Assembly: GCF_013201665.1 (NCBI RefSeq)
Contig: NZ_CP053840.1
Coordinates: 186,001-250,000, forward strand
Length of the DNA: 64,000 nt
Reading direction: 5' to 3'
Source of the DNA: Arcobacter venerupis
Lineage (GTDB): Bacteria; Campylobacterota; Campylobacteria; Campylobacterales; Arcobacteraceae
A program made the translations under genes and the position numbers. Under the pieces are notes generated by a model. That model saw only the letters and a list, made by a program, of their open reading frames with translations. It was not told the origin of the DNA and searched no databases. Within the stretch, counting starts at the first letter, position 1. Every line of letters begins with the position of its first letter. Below are positions 43,547-53,040 of the stretch, in pieces.

Positions 43547-43606
43547 AGAGGCTCTCCTTTATTGTTAATATTAAATTTGACTTAAAATTTTAAATTAGTC
43601 TTATCC

Positions 43607-43635
43607 ATTATAAATAATTTTAGCTTAAATGAACT
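43607..43635 (-). promoter_or_regulatory. candidate por operon promoter
   Basis: A perfect TATAAT lies on the minus strand at 43612-43607 in a TTTATAATGGA context, about 60 bases before porG. The -35 position (43635-43630) reads AGTTCA, a weak match. The surrounding region is strongly A/T rich. Confidence 0.4.
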
Positions 43636-43708
43636 TTTATTCACTAAGTTAATTATAAAGTCTAATTATAAAACTATTTTAGCTATTTTAAGTACAATTA
43701 ACACGGAT

Positions 43709-44362
43709 TTATAGGCTTTTAATATAAGTTATTGCACTTAGTGCATCAGGTTTTACAATATTTGTATATTTTAGTAGTTCATCTTCTGTCCCATATCCAC
43801 ATAAAAGACCAATTGAATTTACATTTGCATCATTTGCAGCTATTAAATCTAATTTTGTATCTCCAATCATCCACACAGAATCTTTCTTTTCATCATAATT
43901 CATCTGTTCAAGTGTAATTAAAATTGGTTCTGGATGTGGTTTTGGATTTTGAACATTTTCTCTTCCTGTTACTATTTCAAAAAATTGTTCTATATTAAAA
44001 TGCTCTAATAATGGCATCGTATACATTCTAGTTTTTGTAGTAACTACACTAACTCTTGCAAATAAAGAGGCTTGATATACTGCTTCATAAGCATTTTCTA
44101 AAAGTAAAGTTTGTTCTCTTGAAATTATTCTATATCTATTTTTATAAGCATCAACAAAATCCCATACTTTTGATTCATCAACTCCTAACTCTTTATACAT
44201 AATATCAAGGGGATAACCAATTAATGATTTAATATTTTCATCATCACCTGTAAAATCAAAATTTAGTTCTTTAAATGAGTGTTTAAAAGTTGAAACTATT
44301 GCATCTGTTGAGTCGATTAAAGTTCCATCTAAATCAAAAAGTATTATCTTATTTTTATTCAT
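43709..44362 (-). CDS. HAD-family phosphatase (phosphoglycolate phosphatase-like)
   Basis: This 217-residue cytoplasmic enzyme has HAD motif I LFDLDGTLIDST (nucleophile D9, acid D11), motif II VVTTKT, motif III Lys in NPKPHPEP, and motif IV MIGDTKLDLIAA. The helical cap between motifs I and II is of the Gph/PgmB type. The substrate may be phosphoglycolate or a sugar phosphate. It follows the solute-binding protein gene by 17 bases on the same strand. Confidence 0.9.
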   Translation of the reverse strand: MNKNKIILFDLDGTLIDSTDAIVSTFKHSFKELNFDFTGDDENIKSLIGYPLDIMYKELGVDESKVWDFVDAYKNRYRIISREQTLLLENAYEAVYQASLFARVSVVTTKTRMYTMPLLEHFNIEQFFEIVTGRENVQNPKPHPEPILITLEQMNYDEKKDSVWMIGDTKLDLIAANDANVNSIGLLCGYGTEDELLKYTNIVKPDALSAITYIKSL

Positions 44363-44379
44363 ATTTTATTATCCTTATT

Positions 44380-45882
44380 TTATTCTTCTATTTCCCAATC
44401 TTTTTGGTTATGCATAATACCTATAAAAGATGGTTCAATATTTTTTATATCTTTATTAATAACACTTATTGAATCAGGTATATACAAAAATAGATATGGT
44501 AAATCATCAGTGATTTTTTTAAAAATTTGTTTATATATTTTTCCTAATTCATCTCTATTTATTGTTTTGCTTCCCTGTTCAATTAATGAATCCACTTCTG
44601 GATTTTCATAAGATGTAAAATTAAATCCTCCAAGTTTACTACTTGAACTATGCCAAATCGGATAAGCATCAGGCATTAATGCTAATGCCCAACCCATAAG
44701 TACTGCTTCAAAATTTCTTGGATGAACAACTGTATTTAAAAAAGCTTGCCATTCCATAACTCTTATATTCATAATAATTCCAGCTTTTCTTAGTTGGTAT
44801 TGTAATATTTGAGCAGCATTTATCCTTGTGTCATTTCCGGTATTTGTAATTATTTCAAAAGTAAAAGGATTATTTTCATCATATCCTGCTTCTTTTAAAA
44901 GTTTTTTTGCTTTTGGTATATTTTGTTGTATGGTTTTTACTTCATCATTAAAAGCGAATGAACCTGGTAAAAATGGTCCATTGCAAACTTTTCCATAACC
45001 AAAAAATAAAATATCAACTAACTCTTGTCTATTTATTGCTAATGATAAAGCTTGTCTAATTCGTATATCTTTAAATTTTTCATTTTTTAAATTAAAGCCC
45101 AAATAAGCATAAGTAAAACTAGGTTTTTGAATTATTGTATAGTTATTTTTAAATTCATCATCTATTTGCCTATCAACTTGAATAGGATCTAATCCACCAA
45201 GATCTAATTTCTTTTGTTTTAAATATAAAAAAGAAGTATTCGGATCAGGAAGAAATTTATATAAGATTTTATCAATTTTGGGTTTTCCCTCAAAATATTT
45301 ATCATTTACAATTAGTTCAATATCTTGGCCTTGTTTAAACTCTTTTAATTTATAAGAACCTGTTCCTATTGGATTTTTATTAAATGAACTAGTCATTAAA
45401 TCTTTTTCATCTTTTAAAATATGATAAGGAAGAATTCCAACCATCCAAGTCTCTAAGGCTTTGAAGTAGGGTTCTTTATAAATCACTTCAAGTGTATAGT
45501 TATCTATTGCTTTTACGCTTTGTACTTGCTCAAAATTTGATTTTATAGAGTTAAATACTTTTGGATTTATAATTTGTTCATAAGTAAAAATAACATCTTT
45601 AGTTGTAAGTTTTTCATTATCATGCCAAAGAACATCATCTCTTAACTTTATAATTAATTTAGTTGGTGTCTCAAAATTATAAGATTTGGCTAAATCAACG
45701 GTAGGATTTCCATTCTTGTCATATTTGAATAAACCATTAAACAACCAGTCGGATATTTCACTACTAGCACTATCATTTGATAAAATAGGATTTAATCTAC
45801 TCGGACTTGAACTCATAGATAGATTTAAAGTACTTGCACTTAAACAAGTAATGATTAATAGGTAAAAGGTTAATAATTTCAT
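44380..45882 (-). CDS. family-5 (peptide/nickel-type) ABC transporter substrate-binding protein
   Basis: This 500-residue periplasmic protein has a signal peptide (MKLLTFYLLIITCLSA) and the SBP_bac_5 signature: RLNPILSNDSASSEISDWLFNGLFKYDKNGNPTVDLAKSY, WHDNEKLTTKDVIFTYEQI and IRQALSLAINRQELVDILFFGYG. Relatives bind oligopeptides, nickel chelates or heme. The reading frame stays open 165 bases further upstream, but that would run through the rpsI terminator into rpsI and lacks a signal peptide, so the ATG at 45882 is the start. No cognate permease or ATPase genes are adjacent. Confidence 0.9.
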   Translation of the reverse strand: MKLLTFYLLIITCLSASTLNLSMSSSPSRLNPILSNDSASSEISDWLFNGLFKYDKNGNPTVDLAKSYNFETPTKLIIKLRDDVLWHDNEKLTTKDVIFTYEQIINPKVFNSIKSNFEQVQSVKAIDNYTLEVIYKEPYFKALETWMVGILPYHILKDEKDLMTSSFNKNPIGTGSYKLKEFKQGQDIELIVNDKYFEGKPKIDKILYKFLPDPNTSFLYLKQKKLDLGGLDPIQVDRQIDDEFKNNYTIIQKPSFTYAYLGFNLKNEKFKDIRIRQALSLAINRQELVDILFFGYGKVCNGPFLPGSFAFNDEVKTIQQNIPKAKKLLKEAGYDENNPFTFEIITNTGNDTRINAAQILQYQLRKAGIIMNIRVMEWQAFLNTVVHPRNFEAVLMGWALALMPDAYPIWHSSSSKLGGFNFTSYENPEVDSLIEQGSKTINRDELGKIYKQIFKKITDDLPYLFLYIPDSISVINKDIKNIEPSFIGIMHNQKDWEIEE

Positions 45883-45915
45883 AGGGTATTGTATAGTTTT
45901 TTTATAAAAAAGTGC

Positions 45916-45949
45916 ATAAAAAAAGGAGCAACTTTTGTCGCTCCTTTTT
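45916..45949 (-). terminator. rplM-rpsI operon terminator
   Basis: Arms AAAAAGGAGC / GCTCCTTTTT (45920-45929 and 45940-45949) enclose a 10-base loop, with a U-run on the minus-strand side. It is 36 bases after the rpsI stop and 33 bases before the solute-binding protein start. Confidence 0.88.
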
Positions 45950-45985
45950 GAGAACAGTAAGAAATATACTCTTCGAAAACTCCAA

Positions 45986-46375
45986 TTATCTTTTTGAGAA
46001 TTGAGAAGATTTTCTTGCTTTTTTCTTTCCGAATTTTTTTCTTTCAACAGATCTTGAATCTCTTGTTAATAAACCAAAAGGTTTTAAGATAGCTCTGAAT
46101 TGCTCATCAAAAGCAACTAATGCTCTTGAAATTCCGTGTCTTGCAGCATCAGCTTGTGCAGAATATCCACCACCAAGAGTTTTTACTACAATGTTTACAG
46201 AAGTTTCTTGTTTAGCAACATTTAATGGTTGCATAACTCTTTTTTTAATTGATTCGTGACCACCTAACCAAGCATCTAAAGATTGACCATTAATTGTTAA
46301 TTGACCATTACCATTTTCTAGCCATACTTTAGCTACAGCTGTTTTTCTTCTTCCAGTTGCATATACTTTTGCCAT
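45986..46375 (-). CDS. rpsI: 30S ribosomal protein S9
   Basis: This 129-residue ribosomal protein has the S9 signatures [20 protein letters not shown] at the start, [23 protein letters not shown] and the C-terminal basic tail ending [12 protein letters not shown], whose last residues reach the decoding site. It lies 5 bases after rplM in the usual rplM-rpsI operon and ends in a strong terminator. Confidence 0.98.
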   Translation of the reverse strand: MAKVYATGRRKTAVAKVWLENGNGQLTINGQSLDAWLGGHESIKKRVMQPLNVAKQETSVNIVVKTLGGGYSAQADAARHGISRALVAFDEQFRAILKPFGLLTRDSRSVERKKFGKKKARKSSQFSKR

Positions 46376-46380
46376 TACTC

Positions 46381-46800
46381 TTATCCTTTAATTTGCGCAG
46401 TATGAGGGTGTTCACTTCCTGCATATACTTTTAATTTTTTTAACATAGCTTTTCCAAGAGTAGTTTTTGGAAGCATACCTCTAGTAGCTAGTTTGTATAA
46501 TTTTTCTGGATTTTTTTCAAACATTTCAGACATTTTGTGAGTTTTTGTACTACCAAAATAACCTGAGTGTGTAAAGTAATTTTTACTTTCTAATTTTTTA
46601 CCAGAAAATTTTGCTTTTGATGCATTTATAATAACAACAAAATCTCCGCAGTCTACATTTGGTGTAAAACAAGGTTTGTTTTTCCCTCTTAAGATAGTAG
46701 CAACTTCTGTAATAATTCTTCCGAATACTTTATCAGTTGCATCAACTACTATCCAATCTCTTTCGATTTCGTTAGCATGTGCCATTTGAGTAAATTTCAT
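46381..46800 (-). CDS. rplM: 50S ribosomal protein L13
   Basis: This 139-residue protein has the L13 features [48 protein letters not shown] and [27 protein letters not shown]. It is an early-assembling large-subunit protein. A GGAG ribosome site precedes ATG. It starts 75 bases after the PhoR-like gene on the same strand; a TATGAT box in that gap suggests its own promoter. Confidence 0.98.
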   Translation of the reverse strand: MKFTQMAHANEIERDWIVVDATDKVFGRIITEVATILRGKNKPCFTPNVDCGDFVVIINASKAKFSGKKLESKNYFTHSGYFGSTKTHKMSEMFEKNPEKLYKLATRGMLPKTTLGKAMLKKLKVYAGSEHPHTAQIKG

Positions 46801-46875
46801 TTATTTTCTCCGCTTTTTTAATGAGGTGGAATCATAGTGTAGTAATGCTTAAAATTTACTTAAATTAAGTATATA

Positions 46876-48264
46876 TTAATATATTATTGAGAATTGAGAA
46901 CCTTTTTTAAATTCTGAATGTATTTCAAGGGTAAAATTATGTAAAGACAATACTGATTGTACTATGAAAAGTCCCAACCCAAGGGAATTATTCCACCCAT
47001 TATTTGAAATTCTATAAAATTTATGATTTATCTTTTCTAACTCTTTTTCTTCAATTCCTATCCCTTTGTCTATGATGCAAATAGAGTTTTGTGAAATTTT
47101 TACTATTACTTCATCTTCAGAATATTTTAATGAGTTCTCAATTAGGTTAGAAATGGCCATAGAAATAAGAGTTTCATCAACTCTTAGAGTGATATCTTCT
47201 CCTAAAATTGTAATTTCTCTATTTTTATATTTATCTTTTAAATCACTAACGCAAGTAACAATTAGTTTTTTCATAGAACAAGGAACTAAAAGTAGTTCTT
47301 GTTTTCCCTCTTCTAGTTTTAATGTCAATCTTAACTTATCAATTATTTGAGACATTTTATTTGCATTTGAGTGAATTTTATGTAGAAATTTTGTTTTCAT
47401 TGCCTGTGGCATTTGAACATCATTTAAAATGGTTTCACTATAACCTGAAATAATTGCAATAGGATTTTTAAATTCATGTGAAATTGCAGAGATAATTTCA
47501 TCTTTTTGTCTATTCGCTAGTTTTAGTTTTGCATTTTGTTTTGCTTTTTGTTTTTCTCTTTTTGAAAGCTTTAATGCAACTTTATTTAAAAGTTTTGTAA
47601 TTTTGTAAAATTCATAGGTATATTTTGAATTCATGATTGATGATGATTTTTTTTGAGCCAATAGCGTTAAAAAATGAAGAATATCATCAGTTTCTTTTTT
47701 TATTCTAAGACTAATAAAATATGTTGCTAAAAAAGCAATGATTAAAAAGAATGTAATAAACATAAAAATTTCTAAAGTAAGACTCACAAAATTATCTGTA
47801 ATAGCACTTACATAATCAGCCATTCTTATATAATAAATATGATTTGAAACTACAATTTTTTTTGCTATATACATGAGCTCTTTGTTAATAGTTTCAGATT
47901 TTCTTGTATCTGTTCCTATCTCTTTATTTTGAGCTTCAATTATCTCTTTTCTATGTAGATGATTTTTTATTGTTGAAAGTTCAGTTTTATCACTATCCGC
48001 AATTACAACACCTTGTTCATTTATAATAGTTATTCTAAGATTTAGTTTTTCATGTAGATTTTGAATAATATTTGTAATATCACTTAAGTCATTTTTATCT
48101 TTAAAAACAATAGACAAAGTTTCAATATTTTGTAATAGGTTTCTTTCAATTAAACTTAGATAGATATTTTTTGACCAAAAATAGGTGATTATTGTTAAAG
48201 TTACTAAAATAGCTAAAAATATAGAGGTATAAGTTCTTATAAAAAGTTGATGTATTCTTAGCAA
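46876..48264 (-). CDS. PhoR-like sensor histidine kinase
   Basis: This 462-residue kinase has membrane helices at about 12-32 and 165-185 with a periplasmic region between them, a cytoplasmic coiled linker, the H-box ISHEFKNPIAIISGYSE, N-box NLIENSLKYSE, and G-boxes DKGIGIEEKEL and LGLGLFIVQS. It overlaps the PhoB-like gene by 7 bases and ends the phosphate operon. It is therefore most likely the phosphate-starvation kinase, although Campylobacter's PhosS is a different subtype. The specific signal is inferred from position. Confidence 0.9.
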   Translation of the reverse strand: MLRIHQLFIRTYTSIFLAILVTLTIITYFWSKNIYLSLIERNLLQNIETLSIVFKDKNDLSDITNIIQNLHEKLNLRITIINEQGVVIADSDKTELSTIKNHLHRKEIIEAQNKEIGTDTRKSETINKELMYIAKKIVVSNHIYYIRMADYVSAITDNFVSLTLEIFMFITFFLIIAFLATYFISLRIKKETDDILHFLTLLAQKKSSSIMNSKYTYEFYKITKLLNKVALKLSKREKQKAKQNAKLKLANRQKDEIISAISHEFKNPIAIISGYSETILNDVQMPQAMKTKFLHKIHSNANKMSQIIDKLRLTLKLEEGKQELLLVPCSMKKLIVTCVSDLKDKYKNREITILGEDITLRVDETLISMAISNLIENSLKYSEDEVIVKISQNSICIIDKGIGIEEKELEKINHKFYRISNNGWNNSLGLGLFIVQSVLSLHNFTLEIHSEFKKGSQFSIIY

Positions 48265-48932
48265 AAAATGTAACCTTCACCTCTGATTGAACGGATATAC
48301 TCTTTATTTCCCTTTGGGTCGATTTTTGCTTTTAGTCTTTTAATTGCAACATTTACTGTTTTTTCTTTTTTATCAAAAGAGTCTTGCCAAACGCTATTTA
48401 ATAAATGTTCTCGTGTCATTAAAATATCTTTATTTTTAATAAATTCAAGTAATAAATCATGTTCAAGATGGGTTAAATCAATCTCTTTTTCTTCTATATA
48501 AAACTTTTTATTTGAAGCTTTATATACAATATCTTTTACTTTTAAAATATCAATATCTTTTGATGTTCTTTTTATTACAGCTTTGATTCTTGCGCATAAT
48601 TCTTTCATGTTAAAAGGTTTTGTAATGTAATCATCTGCATGGCTATCAAAACCATCAATAATATCTTCATCTTTATCTTTGGCTGTTACATAAATAACTG
48701 GGTTTGAATAACCTTGTTGTTTTATTTCATTTATGAACGTTGTTCCTTCAATTCCAGGAAGATTTCTATCCATTAAAATTAAATCAATATGTTCTTCATT
48801 TAAGACATTTCTTACATTTTTGTCAACAGTTAGAAAACCAATAGTTTCATAACCCTCTTTTTGAAGAGTGTATTCTAAAAGTTCTAAAATATCTTCTTCA
48901 TCTTCAACAATTAAAATTAGTTTATTATTCAT
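48258..48932 (-). CDS. PhoB-like OmpR-family response regulator
   Basis: This 224-residue regulator has VEDEED acidic residues, phosphoacceptor D55 (LILMDRNLPG), Thr in YVTAKD, Lys in YITKPF and a winged-helix domain ending NKEYIRSIRGEGYIFC. It overlaps the PsiE-like gene by 8 bases and the kinase by 7 bases. It likely binds the TGTAAC direct repeats seen upstream of pstS and pstC. The PhoB role is inferred from operon context. Confidence 0.9.
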   Translation of the reverse strand: MNNKLILIVEDEEDILELLEYTLQKEGYETIGFLTVDKNVRNVLNEEHIDLILMDRNLPGIEGTTFINEIKQQGYSNPVIYVTAKDKDEDIIDGFDSHADDYITKPFNMKELCARIKAVIKRTSKDIDILKVKDIVYKASNKKFYIEEKEIDLTHLEHDLLLEFIKNKDILMTREHLLNSVWQDSFDKKEKTVNVAIKRLKAKIDPKGNKEYIRSIRGEGYIFC

Positions 48933-49374
48933 CTTGATTTGACTCTTTTTGTGTTACAACTTTCTTATTTGGCCTATCGTCATCATATTCAATTACTGTA
49001 TCTTTTGAAATTTTTATAATTCCAGGTGAGAATTTAATAGCAAGAATCCTAAATACAAAAAATACAAAAATTACAAATAATAAAAATGTAATATCAAAGT
49101 AATCTCGATTTTTATTTGTTGTTAGAATAATTACATCACGGATTAGGAAAATGATAAAAATATCAATAACATATCTTAATCTTAAAGTCTCTTTTTTAAT
49201 GAAATCAGAAATCATTTTCACAACTTCCATGATAACAATAAACTCTAACATTAGGATGATAGCTTTATAAAAGTCAATGCCCACAATTAATACTATTATT
49301 AAAATTAACATTGCGGCAAGGACTTCAAAGTTTGTACTGAAGTAGTTTTTTATTTTATTTAAAGCTTTTTTCAT
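48925..49374 (-). CDS. PsiE-family membrane protein
   Basis: This 149-residue protein has four helices and resembles the phosphate-starvation-inducible PsiE family: NFEVLAAMLILIIVLIVGIDFYKAI, EFIVIMEVVKMISDFIKKETLRLRYVIDIFIIFLIRDVIIL. A charged C-terminal tail follows. The frame is open 75 bases further upstream into phoU, but the ATG at 49374, after the phoU stop, gives the expected N terminus. Its place between phoU and the PhoB-like gene supports a phosphate link. Its biochemical role is unknown. Confidence 0.85.
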   Translation of the reverse strand: MKKALNKIKNYFSTNFEVLAAMLILIIVLIVGIDFYKAIILMLEFIVIMEVVKMISDFIKKETLRLRYVIDIFIIFLIRDVIILTTNKNRDYFDITFLLFVIFVFFVFRILAIKFSPGIIKISKDTVIEYDDDRPNKKVVTQKESNQDE

Positions 49375-49396
49375 TTGGTGAATTGTATCATAAATA

Positions 49397-50065
49397 TTAT
49401 GATTGTACCATATCTCCACCAACTTGAGCAAAGTGTAATAAGTTAGCAATAGACACAGCTCTATCAGCTATTTTTTCAAGTCTTCTTAAGGCACTTAATA
49501 TGTCAAAATACTCTTTTGATAAATCTAAATTTTTTGAGATTAATTTTAAAATATTTTTTTCAATCATTAAATATAAATCATCAGTTTTACTCTCTTCAAC
49601 CATAACTCTATGATATTTCTCTTCAATATGTTTTGCATTTGTTTCATCTAATATTGAAATTGATGTTTTTAATGATAAAAGAGCTGATTTTAACAATGGA
49701 ATTGCATACTCCAAAATCATACTTGTATTTAAATCATCAGAATAAGATTTTTTAAACATTTTTGAAAAATCTTTTGTATTTGAACCTGTTCTTACTAACT
49801 CATTTGTAATTTTTAAATAAGAAACTAACTGTCTTAAATCTTTTGCTTCTGGCGAATATAAAGCTAAAGTGGTAACAATAATATTATCAATTTCATTTGA
49901 TCTTACAAGAAGTTTCTTTTCAGTAATTTCCACATTTTTTAAATCATCAATCTTTTTGTCTTCTAATGCTCTTAAAGATAATTCTAACGAATCTATAACT
50001 TCAACACCAATCTTTGATATTTCATCTTTTACGCTTTGTAATTTTGCTTCATAAGGTTTTAACAT
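49397..50065 (-). CDS. phoU: phosphate signalling protein PhoU
   Basis: This 222-residue helical protein has two PhoU repeats; the second ends with SALRRLEKIADRAVSIANLLHF, and the first has LLVRSNEIDNIIVTTLALYSPEAKDLRQLVSYLKITNELVRTG spread over about 52-94. PhoU restrains the phosphate kinase and the Pst transporter when phosphate is plentiful. It starts at the base where pstB ends. Confidence 0.93.
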   Translation of the reverse strand: MLKPYEAKLQSVKDEISKIGVEVIDSLELSLRALEDKKIDDLKNVEITEKKLLVRSNEIDNIIVTTLALYSPEAKDLRQLVSYLKITNELVRTGSNTKDFSKMFKKSYSDDLNTSMILEYAIPLLKSALLSLKTSISILDETNAKHIEEKYHRVMVEESKTDDLYLMIEKNILKLISKNLDLSKEYFDILSALRRLEKIADRAVSIANLLHFAQVGGDMVQS

Positions 50066-50838
50066 TATCCAAATCTCCCTGTAATATAATCTTCTGTTTT
50101 TTTGTTGTTAGGATTAACAAAGATAGTCTCTGTTTCATCATATTCAATCAATTTTCCTAAATGGAAAAATGCTGTATAATCTGCAACTCGTGCTGCTTGT
50201 TGCATATTATGAGTTACGGTAATAATTGTATAGTCTTGTTTTAATTCAAGCATTAAAGCTTCAATCTTTTCTGTACTAATTGGATCAAGTGCACTTGTTG
50301 GCTCATCCATTAAAATAACTTCTGGTTTAATTGCGATGGTTCTTGCAATACATAGTCTTTGTTGCTGACCTCCTGAAAGTGAAGTTCCTGGTTGATTTAG
50401 TTTATCTTTTACTTCATTCCAAAGGCCAGATTTAATAAGCGAAGTTTCAACTAACTCATCACAATCTTTTCCTTTTCTCACAATTCCATGTTTTAAGGGT
50501 GCATAAGCCACGTTATCATAGATTGATTTTGGAAAAGGATTTGGTTGTTGAAATACCATCCCCACTCTTTTTCTAACACTAACTTCATCAACATCTCTAT
50601 CATAAATATTTTTATTGTCAATTATTATCGAGCCATCAATTTTTACTATAGGAATTAAGTCATTCATTCTATTTATACATCTTAAAAAAGTAGATTTTCC
50701 ACAACCAGAAGGTCCTATTAGTGCTGTGATTTTATTTTCATATAACTCTGCTGATATATCAAATAGTGCTTGATTTACTCCATAATATAGGTTTAGATTT
50801 TTTACATCAATTTTTGTTTTATTATTATTTTTTATCAT
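50065..50838 (-). CDS. pstB: phosphate ABC transporter ATPase
   Basis: This 257-residue ATPase has Walker [21 protein letters not shown] at about 42-61, the signature [16 protein letters not shown], Walker [14 protein letters not shown] and the switch His in [30 protein letters not shown] is the PstB-specific Q-loop region. It powers PstA/PstC. It lies 15 bases after pstA and touches phoU. Confidence 0.97.
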   Translation of the reverse strand: MIKNNNKTKIDVKNLNLYYGVNQALFDISAELYENKITALIGPSGCGKSTFLRCINRMNDLIPIVKIDGSIIIDNKNIYDRDVDEVSVRKRVGMVFQQPNPFPKSIYDNVAYAPLKHGIVRKGKDCDELVETSLIKSGLWNEVKDKLNQPGTSLSGGQQQRLCIARTIAIKPEVILMDEPTSALDPISTEKIEALMLELKQDYTIITVTHNMQQAARVADYTAFFHLGKLIEYDETETIFVNPNNKKTEDYITGRFG

Positions 50839-50853
50839 TAGTATTTACCCTTA

Positions 50854-52041
50854 TTACCATTTAACTTCAAATTTCTTTCTCAAATAAATAGCAACCGTAT
50901 TTAGTGAGATTAATATTGTTAATAACACCATAATTCCAGCTGCTGTTTTTTCTATATAAGTACCTTCTGGCATTCCTGCCCAAGTAAATAATTGTGCTGG
51001 CATAACAGTTGCAGCTTGTGTAACCATTGTTGGTGCATCTGGAATAAAAGCTATCATTCCAATAATAATTAACGGAGCAGTTTCTCCCATCGCTTGTGCT
51101 AAACCAATAATAGAACCTGTTAATACTCCTGGAAATGCAAGTGGTAAAACATGGTCACGTGTTACTTGAATTTTATTTAACCCTAATCCATAACCAGCTT
51201 GTCTAATACTATCAGGAACAGCTCTTAAAGCTGCTCGTGAACTAACTATTATAATTGGCAATGTCATAAGTGCTAAAGTTAATCCACCTACAAGTGGAGA
51301 AGACCTTGGCATTCCAAAAAGATTAATAAAAATTGCAAGTCCTAAAAGACCAAATAAAATTGATGGAATTGCTGCTAGATTATTAATATTTATTTCAATA
51401 AATCTTGTAAATTTATTATCAGTTTCAAACTCTTCAAGATAAATTGCAGTCATTACGCCAATAGGAAAAGCAACTGCCATTGTAATTATCAAAGTAAGAA
51501 CAGAACCTACCATTGCTGAATATAGACCTGCATATTCTGGAATTTTAGAATCGCCATTTGTAAAGAAAATAGTGTTGAATTTATTTTTGATTATACCTTG
51601 AGCGTATAATTCATCAACTAAAGTAGTCTCTTTATCTTTTAATTTATGATGGTGGTCTTTTAAATATTGATCAACTTGGTCATCTGCTAAAACCCACGTA
51701 GTTTGAGTTGTATCCATTAATTTTGGATTTTCTTTTATCATATTTGGGATATCTCTAAGCCATGCTCTTGATACAAGATTTCTATATTTTTTATCAATAG
51801 CAAATCTTGAATCTTCAATAGATTTTTCGTTATATGTAACCTCAAGTTGAATATATGCTGCTTTAAATGCTGGCAAACCTTTTCCTACAATATCAAAAAG
51901 AAAAAATGATAAAAATGCAATTGAAAATATTAATGAAGTTAAAGTAAACTTTTTAAATCTTCTTGCACTTGCATGTCTTTTTTTTAAGCTTGGATCGTAA
52001 AATGGATTATCTTGTTTGTTTTTCTTTTTTCTTTTAATCAT
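50854..52041 (-). CDS. pstA: phosphate ABC transporter permease PstA with extended N terminus
   Basis: This 395-residue permease is about 100 residues longer than E. coli PstA. The extra part (about 70-165, periplasmic) matches the DUF3333 type of extension seen in some PstA proteins; it contains DDQVDQYLKDHHHKLKDKE. The permease core has GLYSAMVGSVLTLIITMAVAFPIGVMTAIYLEEF and LPLAFPGVLTGSIIGLAQAMGETAPLI. The gene overlaps pstC by 4 bases. Confidence 0.94.
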   Translation of the reverse strand: MIKRKKKNKQDNPFYDPSLKKRHASARRFKKFTLTSLIFSIAFLSFFLFDIVGKGLPAFKAAYIQLEVTYNEKSIEDSRFAIDKKYRNLVSRAWLRDIPNMIKENPKLMDTTQTTWVLADDQVDQYLKDHHHKLKDKETTLVDELYAQGIIKNKFNTIFFTNGDSKIPEYAGLYSAMVGSVLTLIITMAVAFPIGVMTAIYLEEFETDNKFTRFIEININNLAAIPSILFGLLGLAIFINLFGMPRSSPLVGGLTLALMTLPIIIVSSRAALRAVPDSIRQAGYGLGLNKIQVTRDHVLPLAFPGVLTGSIIGLAQAMGETAPLIIIGMIAFIPDAPTMVTQAATVMPAQLFTWAGMPEGTYIEKTAAGIMVLLTILISLNTVAIYLRKKFEVKW

Positions 52042-52967
52042 AATGTATTCACTTTATATTTTTCTTTGAATTTTCTAATTAGTGATAGTGAAATCATATT
52101 TAGAATAAGTGTCACAATAAATAATACTAATCCTAATGCAAATGCTGAAAGAGTTTCAGGTGAATTAAACTCAAAATCTCCCACAAGTGAGTTAACAATG
52201 GTAACTGTAACTGTTGTCATATCTTCGAGTGGATTCCATGAAAGATTTGGTCGTAAACCTGCTGCCATTACAACAATCATTGTTTCCCCTAAAGCTTTTG
52301 AAAGTGCTAATAGTGAAGCTGAAATAATTCCTGGCATTGCAGATGGCAAAACAATATTTTTGATAGTTTCGCCATGTGTCATTCCCAATGCAAAAGCTGC
52401 TTTTCTTTGACTATCTGGAACTGCACGAATTACATCATCAGATAGTGATGAAATTACAGGAATAATCATAATTCCCATTACAATTCCTGAAGCAAGAGCA
52501 GAATTAAAGGTAGCTTCAATCCCAAAAAATTCAGCAATCCTTACAACAAATGGAGCAACTGTAATTGCTGCAAAAAAACCATAAACAACAGTTGGAATAC
52601 CTGCTAGTACTTCAAGCATTGGCTTTAAATAATCTCTTAGATTTGCACTAGCATATTCACTCATGTAAATTGCACTTCCAAGACCAATTGGAATTGCAAC
52701 TGTAAGTGCAATAAGTGTTATTATAAATGTTCCAGAAAAAATTGGTAATGCACCGAATTGACTGCCAATTACTCCTGGTGACCAGATAGTTCCTGAAATG
52801 AAATACCAAAAACTTCTTAATTTAAAAAATTCTATTGCTTCAAATAATATTGAAAATAGAATTCCAAATGTAGTTAAAATAGAAATTGCTGCTGCACAGA
52901 TTAAAGCTATTTTAATTAATTTTTCATTTAATTCTCTTTGCTTTTTTCTTGAATCAAAAGTGTCCAA
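52038..52967 (-). CDS. pstC: phosphate ABC transporter permease PstC
   Basis: This 309-residue permease has about six helices, GALPIFSGTFIITLIALTVAIPIGLGSAIYMSEYA and the coupling loop LPSAMPGIISASLLALSKALGETMIV. With PstA it forms the phosphate channel. It is preceded by a 68-base gap with three TGTAAC repeats (a candidate Pho box), which could start a transcript of pstCAB-phoU and the regulators without pstS. Confidence 0.95.
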   Translation of the reverse strand: MDTFDSRKKQRELNEKLIKIALICAAAISILTTFGILFSILFEAIEFFKLRSFWYFISGTIWSPGVIGSQFGALPIFSGTFIITLIALTVAIPIGLGSAIYMSEYASANLRDYLKPMLEVLAGIPTVVYGFFAAITVAPFVVRIAEFFGIEATFNSALASGIVMGIMIIPVISSLSDDVIRAVPDSQRKAAFALGMTHGETIKNIVLPSAMPGIISASLLALSKALGETMIVVMAAGLRPNLSWNPLEDMTTVTVTIVNSLVGDFEFNSPETLSAFALGLVLFIVTLILNMISLSLIRKFKEKYKVNTL

Positions 52968-53013
52968 TAATATTACCTTTATACTAAATATTATTGATAT
53001 ACTAAATAAAAAT

Positions 53014-53040
53014 AGTTACACAATGGTTACAGTGGTTACA
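53014..53040 (-). promoter_or_regulatory. candidate Pho box upstream of pstC
   Basis: Three copies of TGTAAC lie on the minus strand with starts offset by 9 and 11 bases; the proximal pair reads TGTAACC-ATTG-TGTAACT. The 11-base period matches the direct-repeat layout of PhoB sites in E. coli. The same pattern occurs upstream of pstS. The distal copy overlaps the stop codon of the EAL/GGDEF gene. Confidence 0.65.

Noticed and set aside
45883-46047. Upstream extension of the solute-binding protein gene
   Set aside because: It would pass through the rpsI terminator and into rpsI, and the signal peptide begins at the ATG at 45882.
49375-49449. Upstream extension of the PsiE-like gene into phoU
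   Set aside because: The added residues overlap phoU and do not fit the family N terminus; the ATG at 49374 does.
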